DNA of 64,000 nucleotides from positions 1-64,000 of the IMG/VR virus record IMGVR_UViG_3300048066_000291. One strand, given 5' to 3'. This document shows, one piece after another, positions 7,348-14,195 of this stretch. The notes beneath the pieces are model-generated. The model was not told the DNA's origin, searched no databases, and saw nothing but the letters and a program-made list of their open reading frames with translations. Source of the DNA: a virus. Numbering within the stretch: the first letter of the stretch is position 1; every line of letters begins with the position of its first letter. A program made the position numbers and the translations under genes.

Positions 7348-8287
7348 TTCCGAATAAGGATATGTGGAGTCTGGGTGTGAATCGCCACCCTTTTTCCATA
7401 CACGCTTCCGCCACGTCCTTAACGTTGAGGGCGTATTCTTCACTGCGTCCGCCCAACGGCATAAGGTATACCGGACATTGTACTCCGGCACTCTGATACT
7501 CATTAACAGCTTTTTCAACTTCTGCAAAGTCATCTTGAGTAGCGACAACAAACTTGAGATACATGTCACTACCGTTAACACTGTTATACTGACTAGCAAC
7601 AACAGGGAGTATAGCAGTATCCCAAGGTTCTCCGCTAACGCTAAGTTTTGGGGAACAACTCCAAGTAACTTCAAATCTGTCTTGAGATGTGAGATAATCG
7701 TAGAAATCGCTGTGTAAAGGTTGCGTAGTGTTTGTTTCAAATGTAACATTTTTTAAATCCTGCATACGTGGGTGTTCAAATAGCTCAATGTAAAGCCGTT
7801 GCCACGCTAACAACGGTTCACCGCCAGTCATGATTAAATGGACATCCTGTCCATTATCCTGCACCCACTTACCGTTAGGAGTGAGTGAAAGCAAATGTTC
7901 AACTACTTCGTCTACAGTTGCTTGTCTATTAAAGTGTTTAAACTCGGGATAGATACTTGCATATGTATCACATCCTGTGTGTATAATAGGTAAGTCTTCA
8001 AACTTTTCAGTTGTTTCATGTACCTTTGCATCAATCAAATCTTTTACTTCTTGATTGTATCGTTGTCCTTCTGCATGTAACTCTGTGCGATTCTTTTTAG
8101 TATCTACACCAAAGTTCATACAACGGAAGTTGCAACCAAAAGTGCGTAGGAATACACTGGGTACTCCTACAAACTTGCCTTCGCCTTGTACACTATAAAA
8201 TGCTTCTGAATATCTTAGTTTCATAGCTGGCTTTCTGTTAACTGCTTCATAAGAAGGATAACCTTTTTCAAATACTGGCGCTTCCAT
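7331..8287 (-). CDS. queE: 7-carboxy-7-deazaguanine synthase QueE (radical SAM)
   Basis: 318 residues. The QueE signature FYSVQGEGKFVGVPSVFLR is at 30-48. Radical-SAM cluster cysteines appear as GCNFRC (C52, C56), but the third cysteine is C106 in a GCDTYASIYPEF context. The canonical CX3CX2C is therefore split by an insert, giving CX3CX49C. A MTGGEPLL SAM-binding motif follows. QueE converts 6-carboxytetrahydropterin to 7-carboxy-7-deazaguanine (CDG). The start overlaps the folE stop (TAATG), placing both in one operon. With FolE, a QueD-like protein and DpdA nearby, the role is probably DNA base modification. The insert may be structural or may change reductant docking. Confidence 0.88.
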   Translation of the reverse strand: MEAPVFEKGYPSYEAVNRKPAMKLRYSEAFYSVQGEGKFVGVPSVFLRTFGCNFRCMNFGVDTKKNRTELHAEGQRYNQEVKDLIDAKVHETTEKFEDLPIIHTGCDTYASIYPEFKHFNRQATVDEVVEHLLSLTPNGKWVQDNGQDVHLIMTGGEPLLAWQRLYIELFEHPRMQDLKNVTFETNTTQPLHSDFYDYLTSQDRFEVTWSCSPKLSVSGEPWDTAILPVVASQYNSVNGSDMYLKFVVATQDDFAEVEKAVNEYQSAGVQCPVYLMPLGGRSEEYALNVKDVAEACMEKGWRFTPRLHISLFGNAWGT

Positions 8288-8970
8288 TAGCAGCTAAACT
8301 CCTGTTGTAGTTTAATGTTGTCAAAGAACTCTTTCTTTGTGCCTGCATCATCTTTAAACGCACCACGTAGCACTGTAGTTTGTGTTAAACTACTGTGTGC
8401 CATAATGCCACGGTTCTCACAACAGCCGTGTGTTGCTTGAATATACACACCTAAGTGTTCTGCACCTGTTGCACTTGCAATCTCACGTGCAATATCATTT
8501 GCAAGTTCTTCTTGTAGTGTTCCGCGCCTAGCACACCACTGTGCAATACGTGTGTATTTGCTAAGTCCAATCAGTTTGTCTGCGGCAATAATACCAATGT
8601 ATGCAATACCAGCTACTGGCTGATGGTGATGTGAACACATGCTTTTTAGTTCACTACGTACTACTAGCATACCTTCATAACGATCATCCGAATCATTAGG
8701 AAATGCTGTTGCACTAGGCATAGGATCATAACGACCTGCCATAATCTCATTAAAGTACATTTTTGCAAGACGTTTTGCTGTACCTTTAGAGTTAGGATCT
8801 GTATGTCGATCAATTAATAGTGCATCAAGCACACCTTCAAATGCTGTAGTTGCATCTTCAATAAGTTCTTCCTTATCGCCGTTCTGCAATACTTGTGAAA
8901 TATTGTCGCCGGCCCAATGACGAATGCCTAGATCTTCTAGACGGGCTTTTAATTGTTCTGCTTTGCTCAT
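8287..8970 (-). CDS. folE: GTP cyclohydrolase I
   Basis: 227 residues. It carries the FolE core SMCSHHHQPVAGIAYIGI, with zinc ligands C112, H115 and probably C183 of HGCCENRG. It converts GTP to dihydroneopterin triphosphate, the first step of both folate and 7-deazaguanine synthesis. Because it is fused translationally (TAATG) to queE, the deazaguanine role is likelier here than folate supply, although the phage also encodes DHFR and thymidylate synthase. A perfect sigma70-type promoter and CGGAGA ribosome site precede it. Confidence 0.92.
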   Translation of the reverse strand: MSKAEQLKARLEDLGIRHWAGDNISQVLQNGDKEELIEDATTAFEGVLDALLIDRHTDPNSKGTAKRLAKMYFNEIMAGRYDPMPSATAFPNDSDDRYEGMLVVRSELKSMCSHHHQPVAGIAYIGIIAADKLIGLSKYTRIAQWCARRGTLQEELANDIAREIASATGAEHLGVYIQATHGCCENRGIMAHSSLTQTTVLRGAFKDDAGTKKEFFDNIKLQQEFSC

Positions 8971-9025
8971 TTTATTCTCCGATGTTTAGGCAGTGGATTG
9001 CCGATATAATGTATAACATAATCTT

Positions 9026-9054
9026 ATTATACATGTTATTTAGGTTTTTGTCAA
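9026..9054 (-). promoter_or_regulatory. sigma70-type promoter, perfect consensus
   Basis: TTGACA (9054-9049), 17 bp spacer, TATAAT (9031-9026), driving folE-queE. Confidence 0.85.
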
Positions 9055-9068
9055 GTATAAAAAATATT

Positions 9069-9485
9069 TTAACCTGCTGATTTAACTGCAAGATTGTCCC
9101 AGTCAATATCATTAGATTTGTAATTACCTTTTTCAGGTATAACATTTCTAACTCCTCCTGTAGGATTTTCTGTGTCTTTATCACGCCTAAATATTAAATG
9201 TACATGTGGATACATGCACGTTTGACCTGCACTTGTTCCTACGTTCATTCCTACGTTAAAACCAGTGATGTTAGTCTTTTGAGAAACTACGTTTGCTTCG
9301 CCTGTTGCAATTGCAAATTGGAAACACTTTAACATAGATTCTAAATTATTTTCTTTTGGTACAACTAACAAATGTCCTTCTGTAACAGGATATTTGTCTT
9401 TGAATACAGTATATTCACGAGTATTAAGTTCAACATCTTGCCAAGGTGCTCTACCGTCTTTTTGCGCTTCGGCTAGTGTATCCAT
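9069..9485 (-). CDS. HIT-like (histidine triad) nucleotide-binding protein
   Basis: 138 residues. HIT fold features: FKDKYPVTEGHLLVVPK, then NVGMNVGTSAGQT followed by YPHVHLIFRR. The usual H-x-H-x-H triad reads Y-x-H-x-H, so the first histidine is replaced while the catalytic middle histidine is kept. HIT proteins hydrolyse or transfer nucleotides on phosphoester or phosphoramidate substrates. Its start overlaps the stop of the upstream coiled-coil gene (TAATG). The native substrate is unknown. Confidence 0.8.
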   Translation of the reverse strand: MDTLAEAQKDGRAPWQDVELNTREYTVFKDKYPVTEGHLLVVPKENNLESMLKCFQFAIATGEANVVSQKTNITGFNVGMNVGTSAGQTCMYPHVHLIFRRDKDTENPTGGVRNVIPEKGNYKSNDIDWDNLAVKSAG

Positions 9486-9676
9486 TATTCAACTCCTATG
9501 TCACGTTTAATTTTAGCAATTAATCGCTGTTGTCTATAAATGCTGTCTTTAGTGCCCTGCATATGTTGATATTTAATTTTTGCTGCTTGCATTTCTTTTA
9601 GTTCTTCTATTTTACGATTAACACTTTCTTCAAGTGCCTTAATATATCTTAATCGTTCTTCTCTATCGTGTGCCAT
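9485..9676 (-). CDS. small coiled-coil protein
   Basis: 63 residues, almost entirely charged helix (DREERLRYIKALEESVNRKI) with heptad-like spacing. Function unknown. It lies between the phosphoribosyltransferase and HIT genes with essentially no spacing. Confidence 0.65.
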   Translation of the reverse strand: MAHDREERLRYIKALEESVNRKIEELKEMQAAKIKYQHMQGTKDSIYRQQRLIAKIKRDIGVE

Positions 9677-10240
9677 TTAATATTCTCCTATATTTTCCCA
9701 AGGATACACTAACCAAACATCTTCTTCTGCTTTGTTAATTTCATGACAAGTATAACGCACATCGTCAAAATCACTTGCATCATTGTTTGTTAAGGTAGCA
9801 AAACGAACATTATTTTCCCACACAGTATCCCAAGCGTTCTCTTCGTTAGGTAAACAACTGCTCTGCCAGTCTTGTTTAATCCAGTTAAAAGTAGCGCCAG
9901 TATCGTTAATATCGTCTACAACCAAAATATTTTTACGCATAGCAGGATCCCAGCGACTTTTATACACTGGTCTATCTTCTTCAGCAACAATGCCAAATGC
10001 GTTATCCGCCATCCAACAGTTAGATTCGCTTTCTTCGCCTTCAGCACTGTCACGTAGACTAACTTTAAGTGCTTCGCAACGAATACCAGTCATGTTTGAA
10101 ATAATAGTAGCAGGAATATTTCCGCCTCTAGTAATACCTACAATATAATCAGGACGCCAGTTATCAATATACATCTGGTTTACAATTTGTACACACATCT
10201 TTTCTACGTCTTGCCAACTATAATAATGTTTCTTAATCAT
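9677..10240 (-). CDS. purine-type phosphoribosyltransferase
   Basis: 187 residues from ATG 10240, which has AAGGGG at good spacing; a GTG nine bases upstream is less likely. The type I PRTase fold shows VGITRGGNIPA and the PRPP-binding loop ILVVDDINDTGAT. The C-terminal WLVYPWE resembles Gpt-type purine PRTases. Such enzymes join a purine base to PRPP. In this deazaguanine-rich neighbourhood it might salvage guanine or xanthine, but nothing in the sequence shows the base specificity. Confidence 0.85.
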   Translation of the reverse strand: MIKKHYYSWQDVEKMCVQIVNQMYIDNWRPDYIVGITRGGNIPATIISNMTGIRCEALKVSLRDSAEGEESESNCWMADNAFGIVAEEDRPVYKSRWDPAMRKNILVVDDINDTGATFNWIKQDWQSSCLPNEENAWDTVWENNVRFATLTNNDASDFDDVRYTCHEINKAEEDVWLVYPWENIGEY

Positions 10241-10676
10241 GTTTAGCACCCCTTGCTAAGTAATCTTTATTGTGTATCCAAATACCATTCTTTAAAAAAC
10301 CCCAAGCGCCTGCTTTACGGCCCATAAAGAACAAACTCCAACATGGAATTTCATTGCCGTCTGCATCTTTGTCAAGTTCTAACCAATGTGTATCATTTGC
10401 TTTACGGTAACGGAAATGTCCAGGTCCTCTCCAAAAACGCCCGTCTGGAGTATTTTCCCAATAGCCGCCTTTGATAATAAATGTTGCATAACTCCAAGGA
10501 TGATCATGCAGTACAGGTTCATCACTTACAAGAACCTTGTGTAGTGTTATGTTAAAAGGAAAGTTCTTTCTGTCCTTTAGAAACACATAATATCGTACTA
10601 GGTAAGGCACATCGCTATCACGTTCTGTAATAACTCTACGCCTGCCAAGTTTGTCCATTAGTTTAGAAAAGATCAT
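10233..10676 (-). CDS. cupin-like protein
   Basis: 147 residues if started at ATG 10676 (MIFSKLMDKLGRRR). A longer frame to 10751 would overlap the upstream gene by 89 bases. The middle shows a cupin-type metal site with HDHPWSY and a downstream THWLEL histidine. This is a common fold for dioxygenases and isomerases but gives no substrate. It overlaps the PRTase start by 8 bases. Start choice is uncertain because no strong ribosome site is visible. Confidence 0.65.
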   Translation of the reverse strand: MIFSKLMDKLGRRRVITERDSDVPYLVRYYVFLKDRKNFPFNITLHKVLVSDEPVLHDHPWSYATFIIKGGYWENTPDGRFWRGPGHFRYRKANDTHWLELDKDADGNEIPCWSLFFMGRKAGAWGFLKNGIWIHNKDYLARGAKHD

Positions 10677-11028
10677 TATCTTGATGGTTCCCTTTATAAT
10701 CTTGTTCAACCATTTTGTAAACAGTTTTAAAATTTTCCAATGCTTTTTCAAGTGCAGGATAATGTTGACACATATCTTTCACTACACTCATAGCAGGCAA
10801 ATGATCTATCCATTCAGTACCAAAGCCTGTACTAACAGTTGATCCTGATATAATATTATCAATGTTAATAGTATCATCTAAAGTAAAAGTATAATCACTA
10901 TCTGTAATTGTTAAGCTATCAGTAGATATTGAGGTAGTTCCTGCCATGTTATCGTCAAATGTAATAGTATACGGATCACTAGATCCTGTAAGTATTACAA
11001 TGTCATTATCGTCTTTGGATTGTGTCAT
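10663..11028 (-). CDS. conserved phage protein with Thr/Asp-rich beta N-terminus
   Basis: 121 residues. The N-terminal 65 residues are Thr/Ser/Asp-rich, strand-forming and repetitive (TITFDDN, TSISTDSLTI). The C-terminal 50 residues form a helical domain (EWIDHLPAMSVVKDMCQHYP) that resembles small proteins of T4-like marine phages. It overlaps the glycosyltransferase gene by 23 bases. Function unknown. Confidence 0.7.
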   Translation of the reverse strand: MTQSKDDNDIVILTGSSDPYTITFDDNMAGTTSISTDSLTITDSDYTFTLDDTINIDNIISGSTVSTGFGTEWIDHLPAMSVVKDMCQHYPALEKALENFKTVYKMVEQDYKGNHQDNDLF

Positions 11029-12094
11029 ACAATGCTGCTCCGCTAAAAAACTCTTTGTTTAACTTTGTACGTTGTTTGTCTAAACTTACAAGATAGTCAT
11101 CATAGTTTTCCATATAATCACATATCTTTGCAACAACTTCGCCTCTGTGTTTTACATATGCAGAGTAGTCTTCAGTCCACTTGCTAGGATATGCAAACTC
11201 AGGTAATGCCATTTCACTGTAGCTGAGTCTGTCTGGCACCATAGGAATAGCATCTACTAATGCACCTTCGTACCAACTAATGCCAAGTGTTTCTTGCAAG
11301 TTAGCACTAAACACAATCTTTGCTTCACCTAACAAATTATGGTATTCATTTTTAGTAAGTTCACGTTCTTGACATACTACAAATTCATATTGCGGCAAAC
11401 GTGTTTGAAGATCTCTAAAGATATCAACTTGTTTCTCAGGAGCAACACGATGTGGGAACAAGATCAAGTCTCGCTTTTCCATACCCTTGTAACCATCTAA
11501 ACTACCTTTTAGATACTCCATAGGCCAACCTACACGATGTACTTTATCATCAAAATCTAATGCTTCTTGTGTTGTCCAGTGATCATTATTTTCTTTTTCT
11601 AAAATAGTGTCTGTAAACATATCAATGTGAAAGTCTGTAGCATAATAGTTATCATCAAAGCATTCATACATGCTACGTTCAGCATGTCTTACCCAAGGTT
11701 TATCGCCTATTAGCCTACCAAGGAAATCATGAGGATCATAACTACCAGCATGCCAAAGACCGCCGACTCTAATGTCGACCCCAAGGAGTTCAGCCATGTA
11801 ACGCAACTGGATAACAGTTGGGTTCCACGCATCCGTATATAAGAAATAATCTCCATCATTAACTTCTCCCTTACAGAACATTTCACCAATTTGTTCTAAT
11901 TGTTTTGATTTATAAACGTTAGTGCCACCAAAGTTTAAGAAAGCCCCAGGCGTTGTAGCCTGAGGTGTTTCTCCGCCGCTGATAACAACAACATTTTCAT
12001 TTGTAGCACGTTGAAGTTGCCGAGGCAAATAATCCTTCCACTGTTTAGTGTATCGAGTATCTACAGCTTCAATGTCTACAATATGAATTGTCAT
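11006..12094 (-). CDS. GT-B-type glycosyltransferase
   Basis: 362 residues. The C-terminal half resembles family 4 glycosyltransferases, with FPHRVAPEKQVDIFRDL, then FVVCQERELTKNEYHNLL and an acceptor/donor motif ANLQETLGISWYEGALVDAIP. Such enzymes transfer a sugar from a nucleotide donor. T4-like marine phages often carry a similar gene. The target could be a virion protein, host surface or modified base. A TAATG-type junction couples it to the small upstream gene. Confidence 0.75.
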   Translation of the reverse strand: MTIHIVDIEAVDTRYTKQWKDYLPRQLQRATNENVVVISGGETPQATTPGAFLNFGGTNVYKSKQLEQIGEMFCKGEVNDGDYFLYTDAWNPTVIQLRYMAELLGVDIRVGGLWHAGSYDPHDFLGRLIGDKPWVRHAERSMYECFDDNYYATDFHIDMFTDTILEKENNDHWTTQEALDFDDKVHRVGWPMEYLKGSLDGYKGMEKRDLILFPHRVAPEKQVDIFRDLQTRLPQYEFVVCQERELTKNEYHNLLGEAKIVFSANLQETLGISWYEGALVDAIPMVPDRLSYSEMALPEFAYPSKWTEDYSAYVKHRGEVVAKICDYMENYDDYLVSLDKQRTKLNKEFFSGAALYDTIQRR

Positions 12095-12291
12095 TAGGTT
12101 CTCCTGTTGCGATTTTGATTACGTGCTTTAGCTCGCAACCAACCTTGGTACTTTTGATAGGCAATCCAGTTAGGATCATCTTTTTTATAAAGTGCTGCCT
12201 CGTTGAACACTTTCCCTTCGGAACGGCAATAGTTACGATATGTATCCAAGTCATTAAAGATCTTGTTTACAGTTGGGTTTTTAATAGTCAT
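12094..12291 (-). CDS. small conserved T4-like phage protein
   Basis: 65 residues starting MTIKNPTVNKIFNDLDTYRN and ending in a basic tail (NQNRNRRT). The pattern is known to me from T4-like cyanophages without a function. It sits directly upstream of the glycosyltransferase. Confidence 0.7.
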   Translation of the reverse strand: MTIKNPTVNKIFNDLDTYRNYCRSEGKVFNEAALYKKDDPNWIAYQKYQGWLRAKARNQNRNRRT

Positions 12292-12308
12292 TGGATTGAT
12301 TCCTCTTA

Positions 12309-12707
12309 TTATGACTTAGGGTAAAAAATAGAACAGCCGTTTTCATTGTCTTCAGCGACACTAATCTCTACAAACCGGCCTGGATATTTGCGAGATATTT
12401 CTAAGTACAAGTCATCTGCAATCATTTCACATGACTTATGATTTAGTTGTAGTACTGCTGTAGAACTATCTACTTCAGCGTACAACCGTTCCATCCAGCG
12501 TTTAAACTGGATAAACTCAATATCGCGATCGTTATGAAACACTTCGATGCGAACTTTAAAGTGGAAAATATGACGATGTGGAATACCAAGGAATGATACA
12601 TCATCCCAATCGCCAGTTGCTAGTTTAGGATCAGTATCTGCGCCAGGGTACATATGTACACCTTCTTTATTAAAAGTTACCCAAATACTGCGTTCTGCGT
12701 TATCCAT
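12309..12707 (-). CDS. QueD-like T-fold protein lacking the catalytic Cys (possible CDG decarboxylase)
   Basis: 132 residues from ATG 12707, chosen because AGAGG precedes it and because the promoter at 12768-12796 would start RNA near 12761, making the longer 150-residue reading leaderless. It resembles 6-carboxytetrahydropterin synthase: zinc histidines in EGVHMYPG and HRHIFHF, then SCEMIAD and VAEDNENGC near the C-terminus with the conserved Glu. Between the first His and HRH there is no cysteine, and the Asp-His dyad of QueD is not evident. It may therefore be a repurposed paralogue. The published predicted CDG decarboxylase DpdL is, as I recall, QueD-related. A divergent true QueD is the alternative. 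Confidence 0.72.
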   Translation of the reverse strand: MDNAERSIWVTFNKEGVHMYPGADTDPKLATGDWDDVSFLGIPHRHIFHFKVRIEVFHNDRDIEFIQFKRWMERLYAEVDSSTAVLQLNHKSCEMIADDLYLEISRKYPGRFVEISVAEDNENGCSIFYPKS

Positions 12708-12767
12708 TCTATCCTCTTCTCTCATTCTGCGTTGCATGTATGCGTAATATCTTTCTTGCATATTATT

Positions 12768-12796
12768 AGTATACTTTCATTATTAAAAGTTGTCAA
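12768..12796 (-). promoter_or_regulatory. sigma70-type promoter
   Basis: TTGACA (12796-12791), 17 bp spacer, TATACT (12773-12768). The expected start of transcription is near 12761, which argues that the QueD-like protein begins at the internal ATG 12707. Confidence 0.8.
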
Positions 12797-12801
12797 CATT
12801 T

Positions 12802-13347
12802 TTATGGCAGGAAATTAAAACTAATAGTACACTTTGTACCAGTAGTTGGTCTTGTAGAAGCATGTAAAAATTTCCCGTCGAATAACACTAGTCTTCCTTT
12901 TTTAGGAGTAACTGTTGCTTGAACTTCAGTCCACATACTACCTGGGTCATCATACATTCTATCGTATATAATAGTATCACCGTCACTATCACATACATAA
13001 TAAATTGCAGTCATATGAGGTCTTGTCATATCTACATGTTCGTCGTCTTGTAAAACTTTTAGATTAGTTTGTGGTAATAGTGTGGCTTTTATTTGTAATA
13101 CTTTTGAAGGCTCAACAAAGAATTGTTGATTAGTTGTTAAAACATCAAAGTACGGATTTGGTATTTCCCAACCTTCTTGATAGATGGTATTAACGAATCC
13201 TGGTCTTTCAACATAGTCAATACTATTTGTATCTGGATTATGATTCATATCAGACTGATAGAACCAAGAAAATGCTTTACGCAACAATTTATCAAAGAGT
13301 TGATTCTGTAATTCTAAGGGAATACAATTGTCGTAAACTTGTACCAT
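12802..13347 (-). CDS. 2OG-Fe(II) oxygenase
   Basis: 181 residues. The metal site HVD in DEHVDMTRPHMTAIYYV and the distal H of GKFLHASTRPT, followed by an Arg/Lys-containing TKCTISFNF strand, are typical of 2OG-dependent dioxygenases. It lies between the QueD-like gene and the DpdA cluster and overlaps its upstream neighbour (TAATG). Its placement makes it a candidate for further oxidation of the deazaguanine base, but that is inference. T4-like phages carry many oxygenases of unknown target. Confidence 0.78.
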   Translation of the reverse strand: MVQVYDNCIPLELQNQLFDKLLRKAFSWFYQSDMNHNPDTNSIDYVERPGFVNTIYQEGWEIPNPYFDVLTTNQQFFVEPSKVLQIKATLLPQTNLKVLQDDEHVDMTRPHMTAIYYVCDSDGDTIIYDRMYDDPGSMWTEVQATVTPKKGRLVLFDGKFLHASTRPTTGTKCTISFNFLP

Positions 13348-13865
13348 TATAGTACCTTATCTTTTCCGTATTTAGACCAATCTGTAAATTTATCACGATC
13401 CATTAGATCATGTAAGCTATGACACCAAACGCCTGGATTACTTTCTTTAAAGCCTTTGTCATCAATCTTAACCATTGTGTTATAGTTCCACTGTGCAACA
13501 TAAGGTACTACAACACGTATTTGTGGAATGAAGTTATCATACTCAGTTAGTCCACCGTCTAAGAACCATTCCATATTAATTGTACTTGGAATGTCTAAAC
13601 TACATAGAATACCTTCTTTGACAAGCGGAAGTACCATTGCTTCCCATTCTTCAAAGTCTTCTGCTAGTTCAGGATTATAACTGTGGTTAGCACCAAAGAA
13701 CACATGTTCTACCTGTTCGTTTGCAATGTGCTGTTTAATTGTTATATAAGAATGTATGCCTGTAACAAATAATGTTTTCATTCCGTAAGCAGGAGTCTTT
13801 TCAACTTCTGTACCTACAAAGAACTCTACGTTATCTTTTACGCCTGTGTCATAATCACGTTTCAT
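13347..13865 (-). CDS. conserved phage protein of unknown function in the DNA-modification region
   Basis: 172 residues starting MKRDYDTGVKDNVEFFVGTE. Alternating beta and alpha segments (TLFVTGIHSY, HVFFGANHSY, GILCSLDIPS, IRVVVPYV) suggest a Rossmann- or TIM-like fold. I recognise the N-terminal FFVGTEVEKTPAYGMKTLFV style from marine T4-like phages but no function. Its position between dpdA and the QueD-like gene makes a pathway role possible. Confidence 0.75.
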   Translation of the reverse strand: MKRDYDTGVKDNVEFFVGTEVEKTPAYGMKTLFVTGIHSYITIKQHIANEQVEHVFFGANHSYNPELAEDFEEWEAMVLPLVKEGILCSLDIPSTINMEWFLDGGLTEYDNFIPQIRVVVPYVAQWNYNTMVKIDDKGFKESNPGVWCHSLHDLMDRDKFTDWSKYGKDKVL

Positions 13866-13989
13866 CTTTATCTTCTTTTATCCAAATATTAACATGAGCA
13901 ACTGCACTGTCTGAACGAGTAACTACATAATCTAAACCCGCCTCTTTTAAAGCAGTCCTAAGTTTTTCAAGATTTTTATTAGGTTTCAT
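13855..13989 (-). CDS. small protein (44 aa) in the dpdA operon
   Basis: ATG 13989 overlaps the upstream stop as ATGA, and the TGA at 13857-13855 overlaps the next gene by 11 bases. The peptide begins MKPNKNLEKLRTALKEAGLD and looks like a short alpha/beta unit (GLDYVVTRSDSAVAHVNIWI). Function unknown. The tight coupling and plausible composition support it as a gene. Confidence 0.6.
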   Translation of the reverse strand: MKPNKNLEKLRTALKEAGLDYVVTRSDSAVAHVNIWIKEDKDET

Positions 13990-14195
13990 TCTAAACCTTT
14001 TTGTACTAAGTAAGAATTAATTCTGTGCATTTCATCTTTTAGATAGAGCTTCATAGTTTTCATACGCCTAACTTCATCTGTTACTGTTATATTATTATAC
14101 TTTACTTCGAGCTCTGTGTCAAGTTCTTTATGCTTACGTTCTAATTCTGCATAATGAGCTCTAAGTTTATCTTCAGTAGATTCATAATTGCTCAT
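13986..14195 (-). CDS. DUF465/YdcH-like small coiled-coil protein
   Basis: 69 residues. Helical hairpin with HYAELERKHKELDTELE and a RMKTMKLYLKDEMHRI segment, matching the KLxLKDEI pattern of the YdcH/DUF465 family. Function of the family is unclear. It overlaps the dpdA start region by 14 bases. A perfect sigma70-type promoter lies inside its coding sequence. Confidence 0.7.
   Translation of the reverse strand: MSNYESTEDKLRAHYAELERKHKELDTELEVKYNNITVTDEVRRMKTMKLYLKDEMHRINSYLVQKGLE
14094..14122 (-). promoter_or_regulatory. intragenic sigma70-type promoter, perfect consensus
   Basis: TTGACA (14122-14117), 17 bp spacer, TATAAT (14099-14094), lying within the DUF465-like gene. It would transcribe the 44-residue gene, the unknown 172-residue gene and the oxygenase. 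Confidence 0.65.

Noticed and set aside
7237-7749. 170-codon frame overlapping most of the queE 3' half
   Set aside because: queE is clearly real in another frame on the same strand; only the last 36 codons (7237-7347) lie outside or at its end and have a sensible start.
8972-9184. 70-codon minus-strand frame crossing the folE promoter
   Set aside because: It overlaps the HIT gene out of frame and spans a perfect promoter; composition is non-protein-like.
12709-12761. Upstream ATG at 12761 as the QueD-like start
   Set aside because: It would coincide with the predicted transcription start; ATG 12707 has an AGAGG site and gives a typical family length.
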